In this document: piece by piece, positions 10,557 through 19,288 of the stretch
Position numbering within the stretch: the stretch's first letter is position 1
Layout of the letters: every line of letters begins with the position of its first letter
Assembly (NCBI RefSeq): GCF_009189165.1
Contig: NZ_CP045118.1
Span: 3,162,001-3,226,000, forward strand
DNA from: Pseudomonas sp. SCB32
GTDB taxonomy: Bacteria > Pseudomonadota > Gammaproteobacteria > Pseudomonadales > Pseudomonadaceae
DNA length: 64,000 bases
Reading direction: 5' to 3'
Translations under genes and position numbers: made by a program
Notes under the pieces: model-generated
Database searches by the model: none
Seen by the model: only the letters and a program-made list of their open reading frames with translations
Told to the model about the DNA's origin: nothing

Positions 10557-12068
10557 ATGAAGCAACTCACCCCCATGGATGCGCAGTTCTTCTACTCCGA
10601 TGCCCCACACCAGCCCATGGTCATCGGTGGCCTGTGGATCTGCGACCAGAACACGGCGCCCAACGGCCTGGTCCGGCACAAGGACATCATCCGCTTCATC
10701 GACAGCCGCCTGAGCAGCACCTCGCTGTTCCGCCGCCGGCTGCACCACGCGCCCTTCCGCCTGGACGATCCGTACTGGCTGGAGGACAAGCACTTCGACC
10801 TGGAATACCACATCCGCCACGTCGGCCTGCCGCAACCGGGGGACTGGCGTCAGCTGTGCATCTTCACCGCACGGGCGATGTCGCGCAGCCTGGACATGGA
10901 ACGCGCGCCCTGGGAAATCACCATCATCGAAGGGCTGAACAATGTCGAGGGCGTACCGCCAGGCAGCTTCGCCCTGCTGCTGCGCTTCCACCACGCCTAC
11001 GTCGATGGCAAGTCCGGGGTCGAGATCGCCACCCTGCTGATGGACGACCAGATCGAGTTCGACGAACACACCTATCGCCAGCCCATCAACGAACGTGTGC
11101 CCACCCGCGCGCAGATGTGGGCCAAGACCATGCCGCGCCTTCTCAGCCAGTCGCTGCGCAGTGCCAAGGCGGGCTACAGCGTGGCGCGCAAGAGCATGCA
11201 ACTGATGACCCAGTTGCGCGGTGACGCCAGCCCCGACCAGCACCGTGTGCCCACCACCTTGTTCAACGCCCAGGTCTCGCCGCATCGCAGCTATGGCGCC
11301 ACGCGCTGGCCGATCGAGGAGCTGAAGCAGATCCGCCGCTGCGCCCAGGGGGCCACCCTGAACGACGTGATCATCGCGATCATTTCCGGCGGCCTGCGCC
11401 GCTACCTGCTGCGCCGCGAAGCGCTGCCGGTAGACCAGTCGCTGGTCGCGCTGTGCCCGGTGGCGATGCGCCCGGACGCCGCCCGGCGCGACATGGGCAA
11501 CCTCATCTCGATGATGCTGATCGGCATGGGCACCGACATGGCCGACCCGCAGTCGCGCCTGCAGGCCATAACCGAACGCACCCAGCGCGGCGCACCGCTG
11601 GCCAAGGAAGTGATGCACGAGCTGATCACCTCCATGGGCGAAATGCTGCCGGCGCCAATGCGCATGCTCGGCGGCTGGCTGCAGAACCAGGTCCGCTACG
11701 TCAGCCGCTTCCACCTGCAGAACACCCTGATCACCAACGTGCCGGGGCCGGCCAATGGCATCGAAAAGAAGTACTTCGCCGGCGCCGAGATCCTCGCCAC
11801 CTTCCCCATCGTCCCGGTGTTCGACGGCATGGGCCTGAGCCACGGCATCACCAGCCTCTACGGGCAGATCATCCTCGGGGTGCTGGCCGACCGGCAGATG
11901 CTGCCGGACATGGACGTGTACATGGATTGCCTGCAGGAATCGCTCGACGAGCACCTGGGGCTGGCACGCGCCCAGCTCCCCCCACCAGCCGAAGAAGGGA
12001 CCAGCCGGCCAGCCGCTCCCCGCAGGCGTCAAGCGGCAGCCAGCCCAACCGAGCCTGCCAGCGAATAA
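10557..12068 (+). CDS. Wax ester synthase / diacylglycerol acyltransferase (WS/DGAT)
   Basis: 503 residues. The acyltransferase motif HHAYVDG is at 145-151 in LLLRFHHAYVDGKSG, PLDAQFF-type opening (MKQLTPMDAQFFYSD) and the conserved TNVPGPANG near residue 400 match the bacterial WS/DGAT family. These enzymes esterify long-chain alcohols or diacylglycerol with acyl-CoA on the inner membrane. The extreme C-terminus is low-complexity and proline/alanine-rich. Placed after an alkylsulfatase and before a patatin lipase, it could store alcohols as wax esters when beta-oxidation is saturated. Whether it prefers alcohols or diacylglycerol cannot be read from the sequence. Confidence 0.93.
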   Translation: MKQLTPMDAQFFYSDAPHQPMVIGGLWICDQNTAPNGLVRHKDIIRFIDSRLSSTSLFRRRLHHAPFRLDDPYWLEDKHFDLEYHIRHVGLPQPGDWRQLCIFTARAMSRSLDMERAPWEITIIEGLNNVEGVPPGSFALLLRFHHAYVDGKSGVEIATLLMDDQIEFDEHTYRQPINERVPTRAQMWAKTMPRLLSQSLRSAKAGYSVARKSMQLMTQLRGDASPDQHRVPTTLFNAQVSPHRSYGATRWPIEELKQIRRCAQGATLNDVIIAIISGGLRRYLLRREALPVDQSLVALCPVAMRPDAARRDMGNLISMMLIGMGTDMADPQSRLQAITERTQRGAPLAKEVMHELITSMGEMLPAPMRMLGGWLQNQVRYVSRFHLQNTLITNVPGPANGIEKKYFAGAEILATFPIVPVFDGMGLSHGITSLYGQIILGVLADRQMLPDMDVYMDCLQESLDEHLGLARAQLPPPAEEGTSRPAAPRRRQAAASPTEPASE

Positions 12069-12141
12069 CCCCTGGGCGACGGGCGGCACGCACGGATGCC
12101 CCGCCCGACCGCCGTCACCGCAGCCTACAGGAAGAATTCCC

Positions 12142-13578
12142 ATGTTCAGGCACAAGACAGCGGCCCAGCAGTGGCGCGAGAAAATGGATCACGCCCACAG
12201 CTACCAGGACTGGAGGAGACATGCCGCTGCCCTCGACCAGGCGACCGGCATGAACAATTGGCGCCACAACGAGGTCTCGTCCGACTATGACTACCGCACC
12301 GTACGCCAGCGCTACGAACGCCTGCGCGGCATGCGTAGTGCAGGCAGCTACGCCAGCCTGATGTTCGCGCTCAACGAGGGCATCCACGGCAACCTCGCCG
12401 GCATGGGTAAAGCCTCGCTCTATGGCCAGTCCCACCTCGGCACCAAACACCTGATCCATCAGTACATCGAAGAAGTCTGTCTGTCTCTGGAAACCATCGA
12501 CGGGCTTGATGACAATGTCATTCCCCTGGAGGAGCGCAGGGACTTCTTCCTTCGCGCCAGCCACTGCTTCGGCCGCTCGGCGCTGATGCTCAGCGGCGGT
12601 GCGGTGCTCGGTTACTTCCATGCCGGCGTACTCAAGGCGCTGTTCGAGCAGAACCTTCTACCCGCCATCATTTCCGGTTCCAGCGCCGGCTCGATCCTCG
12701 CGTCCATCGCCTGTACCCACAGCGATGCCGAACTGCTGGACAAGCTGCAGCCTGAGATCCTGCTGATCCAGCCGGAGGGGGCGACCCGCCAGCGCCGCCT
12801 GCGGACACGACCCGCGCTTGAAGCCGGCGACCTGGCCGGCTACCTGGAGCGACTGATCCCCGACCTGACCTTCGCCGAGGCCTACAAGATCAGCGGTCGG
12901 CACCTGAACATCACCGTCACCGGCCTGGAACCGAGCCAGGCACCGCGCCTGCTCAATGCGATTACCGCGCCCACGGTGCTGGTGCGCTCGGCGGTCATGG
13001 CATCCTGCGCCATCGCCGGCCTTTATCCGCCGGTGACCCTCCAGGCGAAGAATGCAGCGGGCCAGCAGGTCCACTACCTGCCGGAACAGCAATGGATCGA
13101 CGGTTCCTTCCTCGACGACCTGCCGGCCAAGCGCTTGGGTCGCCTGTATGGAGTCAACCACTTCATCTCCAGCATGGCCAACCCCGCCGCCTTGCTCTTC
13201 ACGCCCAACCCCAATGCCCACCACAACCTGCTACAGAGCGCGGTGAACCAGCAGATTCGCCTCGGCAAGGGTGTCGCCACCCAGCTGCTGCGCCTTGGCC
13301 GCGACCACCTGCGCATCCGCAACCCCACACTGGCCCGCTGGCAGCATCTGAGTTACAGCGTACTGGTGCAGGACTACATCGCCGATATCAACATCTTCCT
13401 CGGCAAGCGCTGGCACAACCCGCTCAAGCTACTGGCACCCATGCCTCTGGGAGAGCTGAAACAACTGGTGCACGAAGGCGAACAGGCGACCTGGGAACGC
13501 ATGGAGATGGTGCGCAATTGCACGGCCATCAGCCGGACCCTGGACCGCATCCTGCGTGATCGCAAATGGATTGGGTGA
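12142..13578 (+). CDS. DUF3336 patatin-like lipase
   Basis: 478 residues. An N-terminal helical DUF3336 region (about 1-140) precedes a patatin domain with the oxyanion loop LSGGAVLGYFHAG, nucleophile Ser181 in GSSAG and Asp320 in WIDGS, a complete Ser-Asp dyad. This architecture is that of fungal Tgl3/4/5 and plant SDP1 triacylglycerol lipases and of bacterial relatives. No signal peptide is seen, so it acts in the cytoplasm, plausibly on lipid inclusions. It lies 73 bp after the WS/DGAT gene, making a synthesis-mobilisation pair. It could also act as a phospholipase. Confidence 0.9.
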   Translation: MFRHKTAAQQWREKMDHAHSYQDWRRHAAALDQATGMNNWRHNEVSSDYDYRTVRQRYERLRGMRSAGSYASLMFALNEGIHGNLAGMGKASLYGQSHLGTKHLIHQYIEEVCLSLETIDGLDDNVIPLEERRDFFLRASHCFGRSALMLSGGAVLGYFHAGVLKALFEQNLLPAIISGSSAGSILASIACTHSDAELLDKLQPEILLIQPEGATRQRRLRTRPALEAGDLAGYLERLIPDLTFAEAYKISGRHLNITVTGLEPSQAPRLLNAITAPTVLVRSAVMASCAIAGLYPPVTLQAKNAAGQQVHYLPEQQWIDGSFLDDLPAKRLGRLYGVNHFISSMANPAALLFTPNPNAHHNLLQSAVNQQIRLGKGVATQLLRLGRDHLRIRNPTLARWQHLSYSVLVQDYIADINIFLGKRWHNPLKLLAPMPLGELKQLVHEGEQATWERMEMVRNCTAISRTLDRILRDRKWIG

Positions 13579-13722
13579 CCGGGCTTCCGCCCTCACGCCG
13601 CACAGGCTCCTTCTAATCAGTCCCCTCACGGCACCTTCGGCCGCAAGGACCAGTCAGATGTCCTGAGGGCGGCGCGCGTCCGCTACCGACACCGGGCTCA
13701 TCTTTCGAACAGGAGTTCCACC

Positions 13723-15516
13723 ATGAGTGAGTACATTGCCCCGCTGCGCGACATGCAGTTCATCCTGCGCGAGTTGCACCTGCTGGATGCGCTGGCCGAG
13801 TTGCCCGGACAGCAGGAGATGAACGCCGAACTGGTGGCGGCGATCCTCACCGAGGCCGGTCGCTTCGCCCAGGGCGTGCTGGCACCGCTGAACGTCGTCG
13901 GCGACCGCCAGGGCGCGCGCTGGCAGGATGGCCAGGTGAGCACGGCCCCAGGCTGGGGCAACGCCTACGAACAGTTCGTCGCCAATGGCTGGAATGCCCT
14001 CTCCTGCCCGTCCGACTTCGGCGGCCAGGGCGCGCCTCGACTGGTTTCGGCACTGGTGGAAGAAATGTGGAACGCCGCCAACGTAGCCTTCGGCCTCTGC
14101 CCGATGCTCACCCGGGGCGCCATCGAAGCCATCGAGCTGCGCGGTTCCGACGAGCTCAAGCGCACCTGGCTGCCAAAGATGGTGAGCGGCGAGTGGACTG
14201 GAACCATGAACCTCACCGAACCCCAGGCCGGCTCCGACCTCTCCGCCGTCCGCAGCCGTGCCGAGCCAACCGGCGAAGGCACCTACCGGCTGTTCGGTCA
14301 GAAGATCTTCATCACCTACGGCGAGCACGATCTCACCGAGAACATCGTCCATCTGGTCCTGGCCCGCGTACCCGGCGCACCGGAGGGCGTGAAAGGCATC
14401 TCGCTGTTCGTGGTGCCCAAGGTGCTGCTGAACGCCGATGGCAGCCCGGGCCGGCGCAACGACGTGCGCTGTGTGTCCATCGAACACAAACTCGGCATCC
14501 ACGGGAGTCCCACCGCCGTACTGGCCTTTGGCGACCACGGTGGCGCCACCGGCTGGCTGGTGGGCGAAGAGAACCGTGGCCTGGAATACATGTTCATCAT
14601 GATGAACGCCGCGCGCTTCTCGGTGGGCATCGAGGGCATCGGCCTCGCTGAACGGGCCTACCAGCGCGCGGTGGCCTACGCCCGCCAGCGCATCCAGGGT
14701 GGCGAAACCGGCAGTTCCAGTCGCGAAAAAGTGGCCATCCTCCGCCATCCGGATGTGCGCCGCATGTTGATGTCGATGCGTTCGCGCATTGAGGCCATGC
14801 GCGCGCTGGCCTGCGAAGTGGCGCTGGCCATGGATCAGGCCCACAGCCATCCGGCCGCGACCGTACGCAGCAATCGGCAGGCGTTCGTCGAGCTGATGAT
14901 TCCCGTGATCAAGGGCTGGTGTACGGAAAACGCCGTGGACATCGCCTCCCTGGGCGTGCAGGTTCACGGAGGCATGGGCTTCATCGAGGAAACGGGCGCC
15001 GCCCAGCACCTGCGCGACGCACGGATCACCCCGATCTATGAAGGCACCACCGGCATCCAGGCCAGTGACCTGGTCGGCCGCAAGATTGCCCGCGACCGGG
15101 GCGAGGCAGCGGCCTCGCTGATCGCGGCGATGCGGGAGACCCAGCGCGGCCTGCCGGACGAGGATACGCAGCTGGCGGGCATACGCCACCACCTGTTCCT
15201 GGCCATCAACGCCCTGGATGACGCCGTCAGCTTCGTCGTCAACCACTACGACCACCAGGTGCGGCAGGTGGCACTCGGCTCCGTGCCGCTGCTGGAGCTG
15301 TTCGGCATCGTCGCCGGCGGCTGGCAGCTCGCCCGTGCCGCGCGCATCGCTCAGCAGCATCTGAGCGCCGGCAGTGGCGATGCCGCCTTCTACCGCGCCA
15401 AGCTGCGCACTGCGCAGTTCTATGCCGGACATCTCCTGACCCGCGCGCCGGGACTGGCGCAGAGCATCATCGATGGCAGTGATGCCGCCCTGGCCATGGA
15501 TGACTTTGCGTTCTGA
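13723..15516 (+). CDS. Acyl-CoA dehydrogenase with C-terminal extension (DmdC-type, about 600 aa)
   Basis: 597 residues, the long form with an extra C-terminal helical domain. MNLTEPQAGSDLSAVRSRAE is the FAD/acyl site, VQVHGGMGFIEETG the C-terminal loop, and ITPIYEGTTGIQASDLVGRK carries the usual catalytic Glu, unlike the other dehydrogenase in this cluster. Family members include 3-methylmercaptopropionyl-CoA dehydrogenase, but most are of unknown chain specificity. An AGGAG site lies 8 bp before ATG 13723. It is the last gene of the rightward run, separated by 144 bp from the patatin gene, so it may have its own promoter. Confidence 0.92.
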   Translation: MSEYIAPLRDMQFILRELHLLDALAELPGQQEMNAELVAAILTEAGRFAQGVLAPLNVVGDRQGARWQDGQVSTAPGWGNAYEQFVANGWNALSCPSDFGGQGAPRLVSALVEEMWNAANVAFGLCPMLTRGAIEAIELRGSDELKRTWLPKMVSGEWTGTMNLTEPQAGSDLSAVRSRAEPTGEGTYRLFGQKIFITYGEHDLTENIVHLVLARVPGAPEGVKGISLFVVPKVLLNADGSPGRRNDVRCVSIEHKLGIHGSPTAVLAFGDHGGATGWLVGEENRGLEYMFIMMNAARFSVGIEGIGLAERAYQRAVAYARQRIQGGETGSSSREKVAILRHPDVRRMLMSMRSRIEAMRALACEVALAMDQAHSHPAATVRSNRQAFVELMIPVIKGWCTENAVDIASLGVQVHGGMGFIEETGAAQHLRDARITPIYEGTTGIQASDLVGRKIARDRGEAAASLIAAMRETQRGLPDEDTQLAGIRHHLFLAINALDDAVSFVVNHYDHQVRQVALGSVPLLELFGIVAGGWQLARAARIAQQHLSAGSGDAAFYRAKLRTAQFYAGHLLTRAPGLAQSIIDGSDAALAMDDFAF

Positions 15517-15532
15517 GCATACCAACGCGCAG

Positions 15533-15555
15533 CCGCCCGTCCGGACTCCGGGCGG
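15533..15555 (+). terminator. GC-rich hairpin after the acyl-CoA dehydrogenase gene
   Basis: A 7-bp stem CCGCCCG (15533-15539) pairs with CGGGCGG (15549-15555) around a 9-nt loop, 17 bp after the stop codon. There is no U-tract, so it is at best a weak or Rho-assisted terminator. It lies in the 335-bp gap 15517-15851, which otherwise holds the palindrome and the promoter candidate listed separately. Confidence 0.4.
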
Positions 15556-15566
15556 GCGGACACGAT

Positions 15567-15586
15567 GTGTAAAGCCGGCTTTACAC
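15567..15586. promoter_or_regulatory. Perfect 20-bp palindrome matching the TyrR/PhhR box
   Basis: GTGTAAAGCCGGCTTTACAC is a perfect palindrome. Its core TGTAAA-N6-TTTACA is exactly the consensus known for E. coli TyrR and Pseudomonas PhhR, which control aromatic amino-acid genes. It stands 266 bp upstream of the hypothetical gene at 15852 and just after the hairpin that ends the lipid cluster. No aromatic-catabolism gene is in the window, so its target is unclear. A site for another regulator is possible. Confidence 0.5.
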
Positions 15587-15683
15587 CCCTCCGACAATCC
15601 GCCGCCCTTGCCCCTCTCCGCGTCCGCGGCATGCCGCAGAGCGCTTGGCTATTTGCGTCCTCACCCTTATGCGGGATTGCTCA

Positions 15684-15712
15684 TTGACAGTCCGACCCCA
15701 CTTAAGTGAGAT
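15684..15712 (+). promoter_or_regulatory. Candidate sigma-70 promoter
   Basis: TTGACA (15684-15689), a 17-bp spacer and TGAGAT (15707-15712). The -35 is perfect and the -10 is weak. The spacer contains the 10-bp palindrome CACTTAAGTG (15699-15708), which overlaps the -10 and could be a repressor site. It would transcribe the hypothetical gene at 15852. Confidence 0.35.
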
Positions 15713-15851
15713 GGCGATTCGTTCGGGCAAATGGCATTGCCGGTCGACCGATGTGTGCGTTGTATTCCCTGCAATGCCGCGATGACGGAACCCAGGCGAT
15801 CCCGACGGTCGCGCGGGTTTCAATGATTCATCGAGACAGGAGATGCCGGCG

Positions 15852-16265
15852 ATGCACAACCAGGCAACCCGGAATACCCCGGAAGTCGATTTCGACGAGC
15901 AGTTCTTCCTCGCCTTCGAGATCCAGGTCCTGCAGAAGGCCCTGCCCGCTTTCGAAGAAGCCTCGCGCTTCGCCCGCGACCGAGGCCTGCGCTGTAGCGT
16001 GGAGCTGGTCACCAACGCCGATGGCCACCCCGAATTGAGCCTGAATGCCAGGCAACGCGATGACCTGCCGGACAGTTGTTATCGTCTTATCGCCGATCCC
16101 CAGACCCAGGGCATCGTCCATGAAGAGTTCACCGCCGTGAGCCGACGCACGCGGCGTCAACCCTCGCACCTGGCATCGCTGAACCCGCAGATGCTGGAGA
16201 TACAACTGGAGGCATTCTTCATGCGTGCCTTCGGTATGCGCCTGGACTACGCGATAGCGCGCTGA
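15852..16265 (+). CDS. Conserved-looking hypothetical protein, 137 aa
   Basis: I do not recognise a family. The chosen ATG at 15852 (MHNQATRN) has AGGAG 9 bp upstream; an in-frame ATG at 15843 abuts the ribosome site and is less likely. The protein is acidic and soluble with no signal peptide: an N-terminal helical part (FDEQFFLAFEIQVLQKALPA), a central beta-like part with SVELVTNADGHPELSL, and a C-terminal helix. Coding bias matches the neighbours, so it is probably real. It follows the TyrR-like palindrome and the promoter candidate. Confidence 0.7.
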   Translation: MHNQATRNTPEVDFDEQFFLAFEIQVLQKALPAFEEASRFARDRGLRCSVELVTNADGHPELSLNARQRDDLPDSCYRLIADPQTQGIVHEEFTAVSRRTRRQPSHLASLNPQMLEIQLEAFFMRAFGMRLDYAIAR

Positions 16266-16419
16266 CCTCCTTTTGACCCGCCGGTCATCGGCCGGACCAG
16301 GTCGTTCCGTCGGAGCAGCCCGGCAAAGGATGATTTATGGCAACGCCAAGACAGCGGGAGTCGCTATCATTTGCGGCCTGTGCGCCACTTTGTGCGTGTT
16401 TCTCCGCTGTCGTTTCGCC

Positions 16420-16599
16420 ATGAATGAATTCCTCGTCCACTTCAAGGACGGTCACTGCCTGGGCAAGACCGTGCTGCGCTCGTTCTCCCGCCACATGACA
16501 CTGTCCGAGGCGCGCGTGCGCCTGCAGGCGTGCTACCCACTGCGCGTCCCGCACCTCTTGAGCATCCTGCACCTTACCCCGATGCTGCCGGGCCGCTGA
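16420..16599 (+). CDS. Small basic hypothetical protein, 59 aa
   Basis: MNEFLVHFKDGHCLGKTVLR followed by a basic C-terminus ending in LTPMLPGR. No family is recognised and no clear ribosome site precedes the ATG. An alternative in-frame start at 16330 would add a hydrophobic Cys-rich stretch (GVAIICGLCATLCVFL). The call rests on position, frame length and amphipathic composition only, and it could be non-coding. Confidence 0.4.
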   Translation: MNEFLVHFKDGHCLGKTVLRSFSRHMTLSEARVRLQACYPLRVPHLLSILHLTPMLPGR

Positions 16600-16777
16600 G
16601 TCCACCCGTACGGTTTTCCTCCGCTACCGTGCCTGCCGGGTATCCCCCGGTGTGGCGGCTATCGTTCGTGCCGACTTCATGACGGTCGAGGCTCCACGAC
16701 CGCCTGGCCGAAATATCGACACGCCGAGGCAGGCACCGGTCAAAGCCAGCACCCCCGACCGTAGAAGGAGTGCCGGC

Positions 16778-17451
16778 ATGAGCGTGAACATCGACAACCT
16801 CGACATCGCCCTGCCCGTGGCCAGGTCCACGACCAACCCCGTGCCCCTGGAGCTGCCAAGCCCTGAAGCGCAGGCGTTGTACCCGGAGCTGGTCCTGCGG
16901 CTATCGAACGGCAGCCTGCAGCTCACCGCCCCAACCCGGGGCGCATCGAACAAGGGCACCCACCGTACCCGCTGCGAGTGGAAGGAGCCGTTCTACTGGA
17001 GCCTGAGCAGCGCCACCGAGCATGTAAATCACCAGCAGATGAAGGTCACCCAGGTGAACTCCGCGCAGGAGGTGGTGGTCACGCAGATGCGCGTGAAGAA
17101 CGATGACAGCCCACTGATCAAGGTGTTCTGGCAGAAAGGCAGGCTGGGCATGGGGTTCCGCCAGAACTTCAACCAGACCACTTCGGTGGACGCCACGGTA
17201 CTGGACGACGTGCCGCTGGGGGCGGACTTCGACATCCTGATCCTGGTCACCTCCAGCCTGATGCTCAAGTACAGGCGAGCTGCAATGGCCGCACCTCGAA
17301 CATTCTGCCGATTCCCCTGGATGCCAGCTGGGCGGTACAGACGTTCGACTTCCACGGCGGGGTCTACAACCAGCTGGACTATACCGACGCGACCCTGCCG
17401 ACCGATGCCTCGGTGTGCGAGATCAAGGATCTGCAGATCTGGCATATCTGA
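16778..17451 (+). pseudogene. Polysaccharide lyase family 7 (alginate lyase-like) protein, frameshifted
   Basis: The reading from ATG 16778 (AAGGAG just upstream) gives a PL7-like jelly-roll start: LDIALPV, then GTHRTRCEWKEP, and VVVTQMRVKNDDSPLIKVFW. After LMLKY (about 17270) the frame departs into unrelated Arg/Ser-rich sequence. Shifting frame restores SCNGRTSNILPIPL, DASWAVQTFDFHGGVYNQLD and IKDLQIWHI with a stop at 17449-17451. GGVYNQ is the canonical PL7 C-terminal motif (YFKAGVYNQ). One extra base near 17267, giving LMLKVQASCNGR, would make a 224-residue protein, the normal size of small PL7 proteins. The QIH motif reads QMR, so activity is doubtful even if repaired. Either a real mutation or a sequencing error. 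Confidence 0.8.
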
Positions 17452-17612
17452 GATCAACCCCCTGCAGCGCTTGCAGGCCCCAACGTGGGCGCCGCAGGAG
17501 CAGACCTGACCCGCGCGAGGGATATCACGCCACACCCGACGTCCACGGTACAAAACCAGCCGTGCTTTGGTTACGCTGCGGAAACACCTCAGCATCGCCC
17601 AGAGCCGCCGCC

Positions 17613-18209
17613 ATGCCCTCCCCGACCTGCCCGCACCTGATCGGCGAACACGTCGAACTCCTTCCGCTGCGCACCGAACAGGCCGACGCCCTGCTCATGG
17701 CCGCCGCCGATGGCGCGCTGTGGAGCCTCAAGGTCACCGTGGTACCGGGGCCGGACAGCATCGCCAGCTATATCGCCAAGGCACTGGCCGGACTGGAAGC
17801 GGGGACGGTAATGCCCTTCGCCATTCTCGACCGGCACAGTGGCAGGATCGTCGGCAGCACGCGCTTCTGGAAGATCGACCCGGCCAACCGCAAGCTGGAA
17901 ATCGGCCATACCTGGCTGGCTCTGTCGGCGCAGCGCACGCCGATCAACACCGAGGCCAAGCTCCTGCTGCTGCGCCATGCCTTCGAGGTCATGAACTGCG
18001 TGCGGGTGCAATTCACCACCGACGAGCTGAATGAGAAGTCCCGCGCAGCGATCCTTCGCCTGGGCGCGGTTCAGGAAGGCATTGTCCGCCATGAACGGAT
18101 CATGCCTGACGGGCGCAAACGCAATTCGGTGCGTTTCAGCATCATCGACAGCGAATGGCCCGAGGTCAGGGGCCGACTGATCGCGCGCCTGGGGCTCACT
18201 CCAGGCTGA
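17613..18209 (+). CDS. GNAT-family N-acetyltransferase (RimJ/RimL-like)
   Basis: 198 residues. LIGEHVELLPLRTEQADALL opens a RimJ/RimL-type fold, with GRIVGSTRFWKIDPANRKLEIGHTWL as beta-4/5 and a C-terminal NEKSRAAILRLGAVQEG, the usual acetyl-CoA segment. No signal peptide. Substrate is not predictable; relatives acetylate protein N-termini or small amines. The start at 17613 (MPSPTCPHL) begins the fold. Its 3' end overlaps the convergent GlmU-like gene by 14 bp, so the two cannot share a terminator and may interfere in transcription. Confidence 0.88.
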   Translation: MPSPTCPHLIGEHVELLPLRTEQADALLMAAADGALWSLKVTVVPGPDSIASYIAKALAGLEAGTVMPFAILDRHSGRIVGSTRFWKIDPANRKLEIGHTWLALSAQRTPINTEAKLLLLRHAFEVMNCVRVQFTTDELNEKSRAAILRLGAVQEGIVRHERIMPDGRKRNSVRFSIIDSEWPEVRGRLIARLGLTPG

Positions 18210-19122
18210 TCGCCTCCAGCCGGCTGAAGGCGGGTACCCTGACGCCGGACGCCACCCGCACACCAGGGCCGAACACCACACAGGGCTCCACCAGCACGTC
18301 GGCATCCAGCTCGGTGTCGGCGCTGAAATACACCGATTGCGCATCGGCCAGGGTCACCCCGGCGCGCATCGCCTGCTGGCGACGGCGGCGCTGGAACACC
18401 TGCTCGGCGGCGTGCAGTTGCTCGCGATCATTGACGCCGAGGATGTCCTCTTCGTCCACCTCCACCGCCGTCACCAGCAGCCCCGCACGGTTCGCCACTT
18501 CCACCGCGTCGGTCAGGTAGTACTCGCCCTGGGCGTTGGCGTTGCCGATGCGTTCCAGCAACCACAGGCAATGATCGGCGCGCAGACCCATCACCCCGCC
18601 GTTGCACAAGCGCACCTGCAACTCCTCCTCGGTACAGTCCTTGGCTTCGCGGATGGCGCGCAGGTTGCCGTCTTCCACCAGCAATCGGCCGTAGCCGCCG
18701 GGCCGCTCAGTGGTGAATCCCGCCACAGCCACTGCCGCGCCGTCGATCAGCGCGGCACGCAGCCTGGCCAGGGTTTCGACGCTGACCAGTGGCGAGTCGC
18801 CAAACAACACCAGCACGCAGCCTTCGCCGTGCTCTTCCAGAACCCTGCGAGCAGCAAGCAGCGCGTGGGCGGTGCCCAGGCGCTCGCGCTGGACGAAGCG
18901 CCGTGCTCCCGGCGCATGCTCCGCCAGATACTCACCCACCGCGGGGGCGTCAGGCCCGTGCACCACCGCCACCTGGTTGACCCGCGCGGCCTCGCAGGTG
19001 GCCAGCACATGGCCAAGCAACGGCCGGTGGCCGACGCAATGCATTACCTTGGGCAGTGACGAACGCATGCGCGTGCCCTGCCCGGCGGCGAGAATCACCG
19101 CCAGAGTCGAGTAGCTATTCAT
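18196..19122 (-). CDS. GlmU-like UDP-sugar pyrophosphorylase lacking the acetyltransferase domain
   Basis: 308 residues. The uridylyltransferase signature LAAGQGTRM is at 11-19 followed by RSSLPKVMH; further GlmU-like blocks are RLGTAHALLAA, VLFGDSPLVSVETL, GGYGRLL, NANAQGEYYLTDAVEVA and EDILGVNDREQLH. A few hexapeptide-like turns (DADVLVEPCVVFGPGVRV) follow and then the protein stops, about 150 residues short of a housekeeping bifunctional GlmU (about 454). So it should make a UDP-sugar from a hexosamine 1-phosphate-like compound but cannot acetylate. It is the last gene of the leftward operon, 166 bp after the aldehyde dehydrogenase gene, alongside an AmgK-like kinase and a glycosyltransferase. 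The sugar is unknown. Confidence 0.88.
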   Translation of the reverse strand: MNSYSTLAVILAAGQGTRMRSSLPKVMHCVGHRPLLGHVLATCEAARVNQVAVVHGPDAPAVGEYLAEHAPGARRFVQRERLGTAHALLAARRVLEEHGEGCVLVLFGDSPLVSVETLARLRAALIDGAAVAVAGFTTERPGGYGRLLVEDGNLRAIREAKDCTEEELQVRLCNGGVMGLRADHCLWLLERIGNANAQGEYYLTDAVEVANRAGLLVTAVEVDEEDILGVNDREQLHAAEQVFQRRRRQQAMRAGVTLADAQSVYFSADTELDADVLVEPCVVFGPGVRVASGVRVPAFSRLEAISLE

Positions 19123-19288
19123 AGGCCCTCCTCGGCGCCTGTCCGGAATCGAGCCAGGTCGTGCCGCGGCACAGCAGGTGCGCCGCAGCGGCTCGAAAAA
19201 ACGGGCGCTGATTTACCACAGCCCAACCGCATGCCCTTGCGGACATGCGACGGCCTGCACGCGCCCCAACAGAACCTTGAACGGCTTC

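Noticed and set aside
15567..15586. The 20-bp palindrome read as a transcription terminator
   Set aside because: No loop of normal size and no U-tract; the match to the TyrR/PhhR consensus is a better explanation.
15715..15750. Possible sigma-54 promoter (GGGCAAATGGCATTGC)
   Set aside because: The GG and GC dinucleotides are 11 bp apart instead of the required 10, so it was not called.
16330..16419. Upstream start for the small protein at 16420
   Set aside because: It would add a Cys-rich hydrophobic stretch with no better ribosome site; kept only as an alternative.
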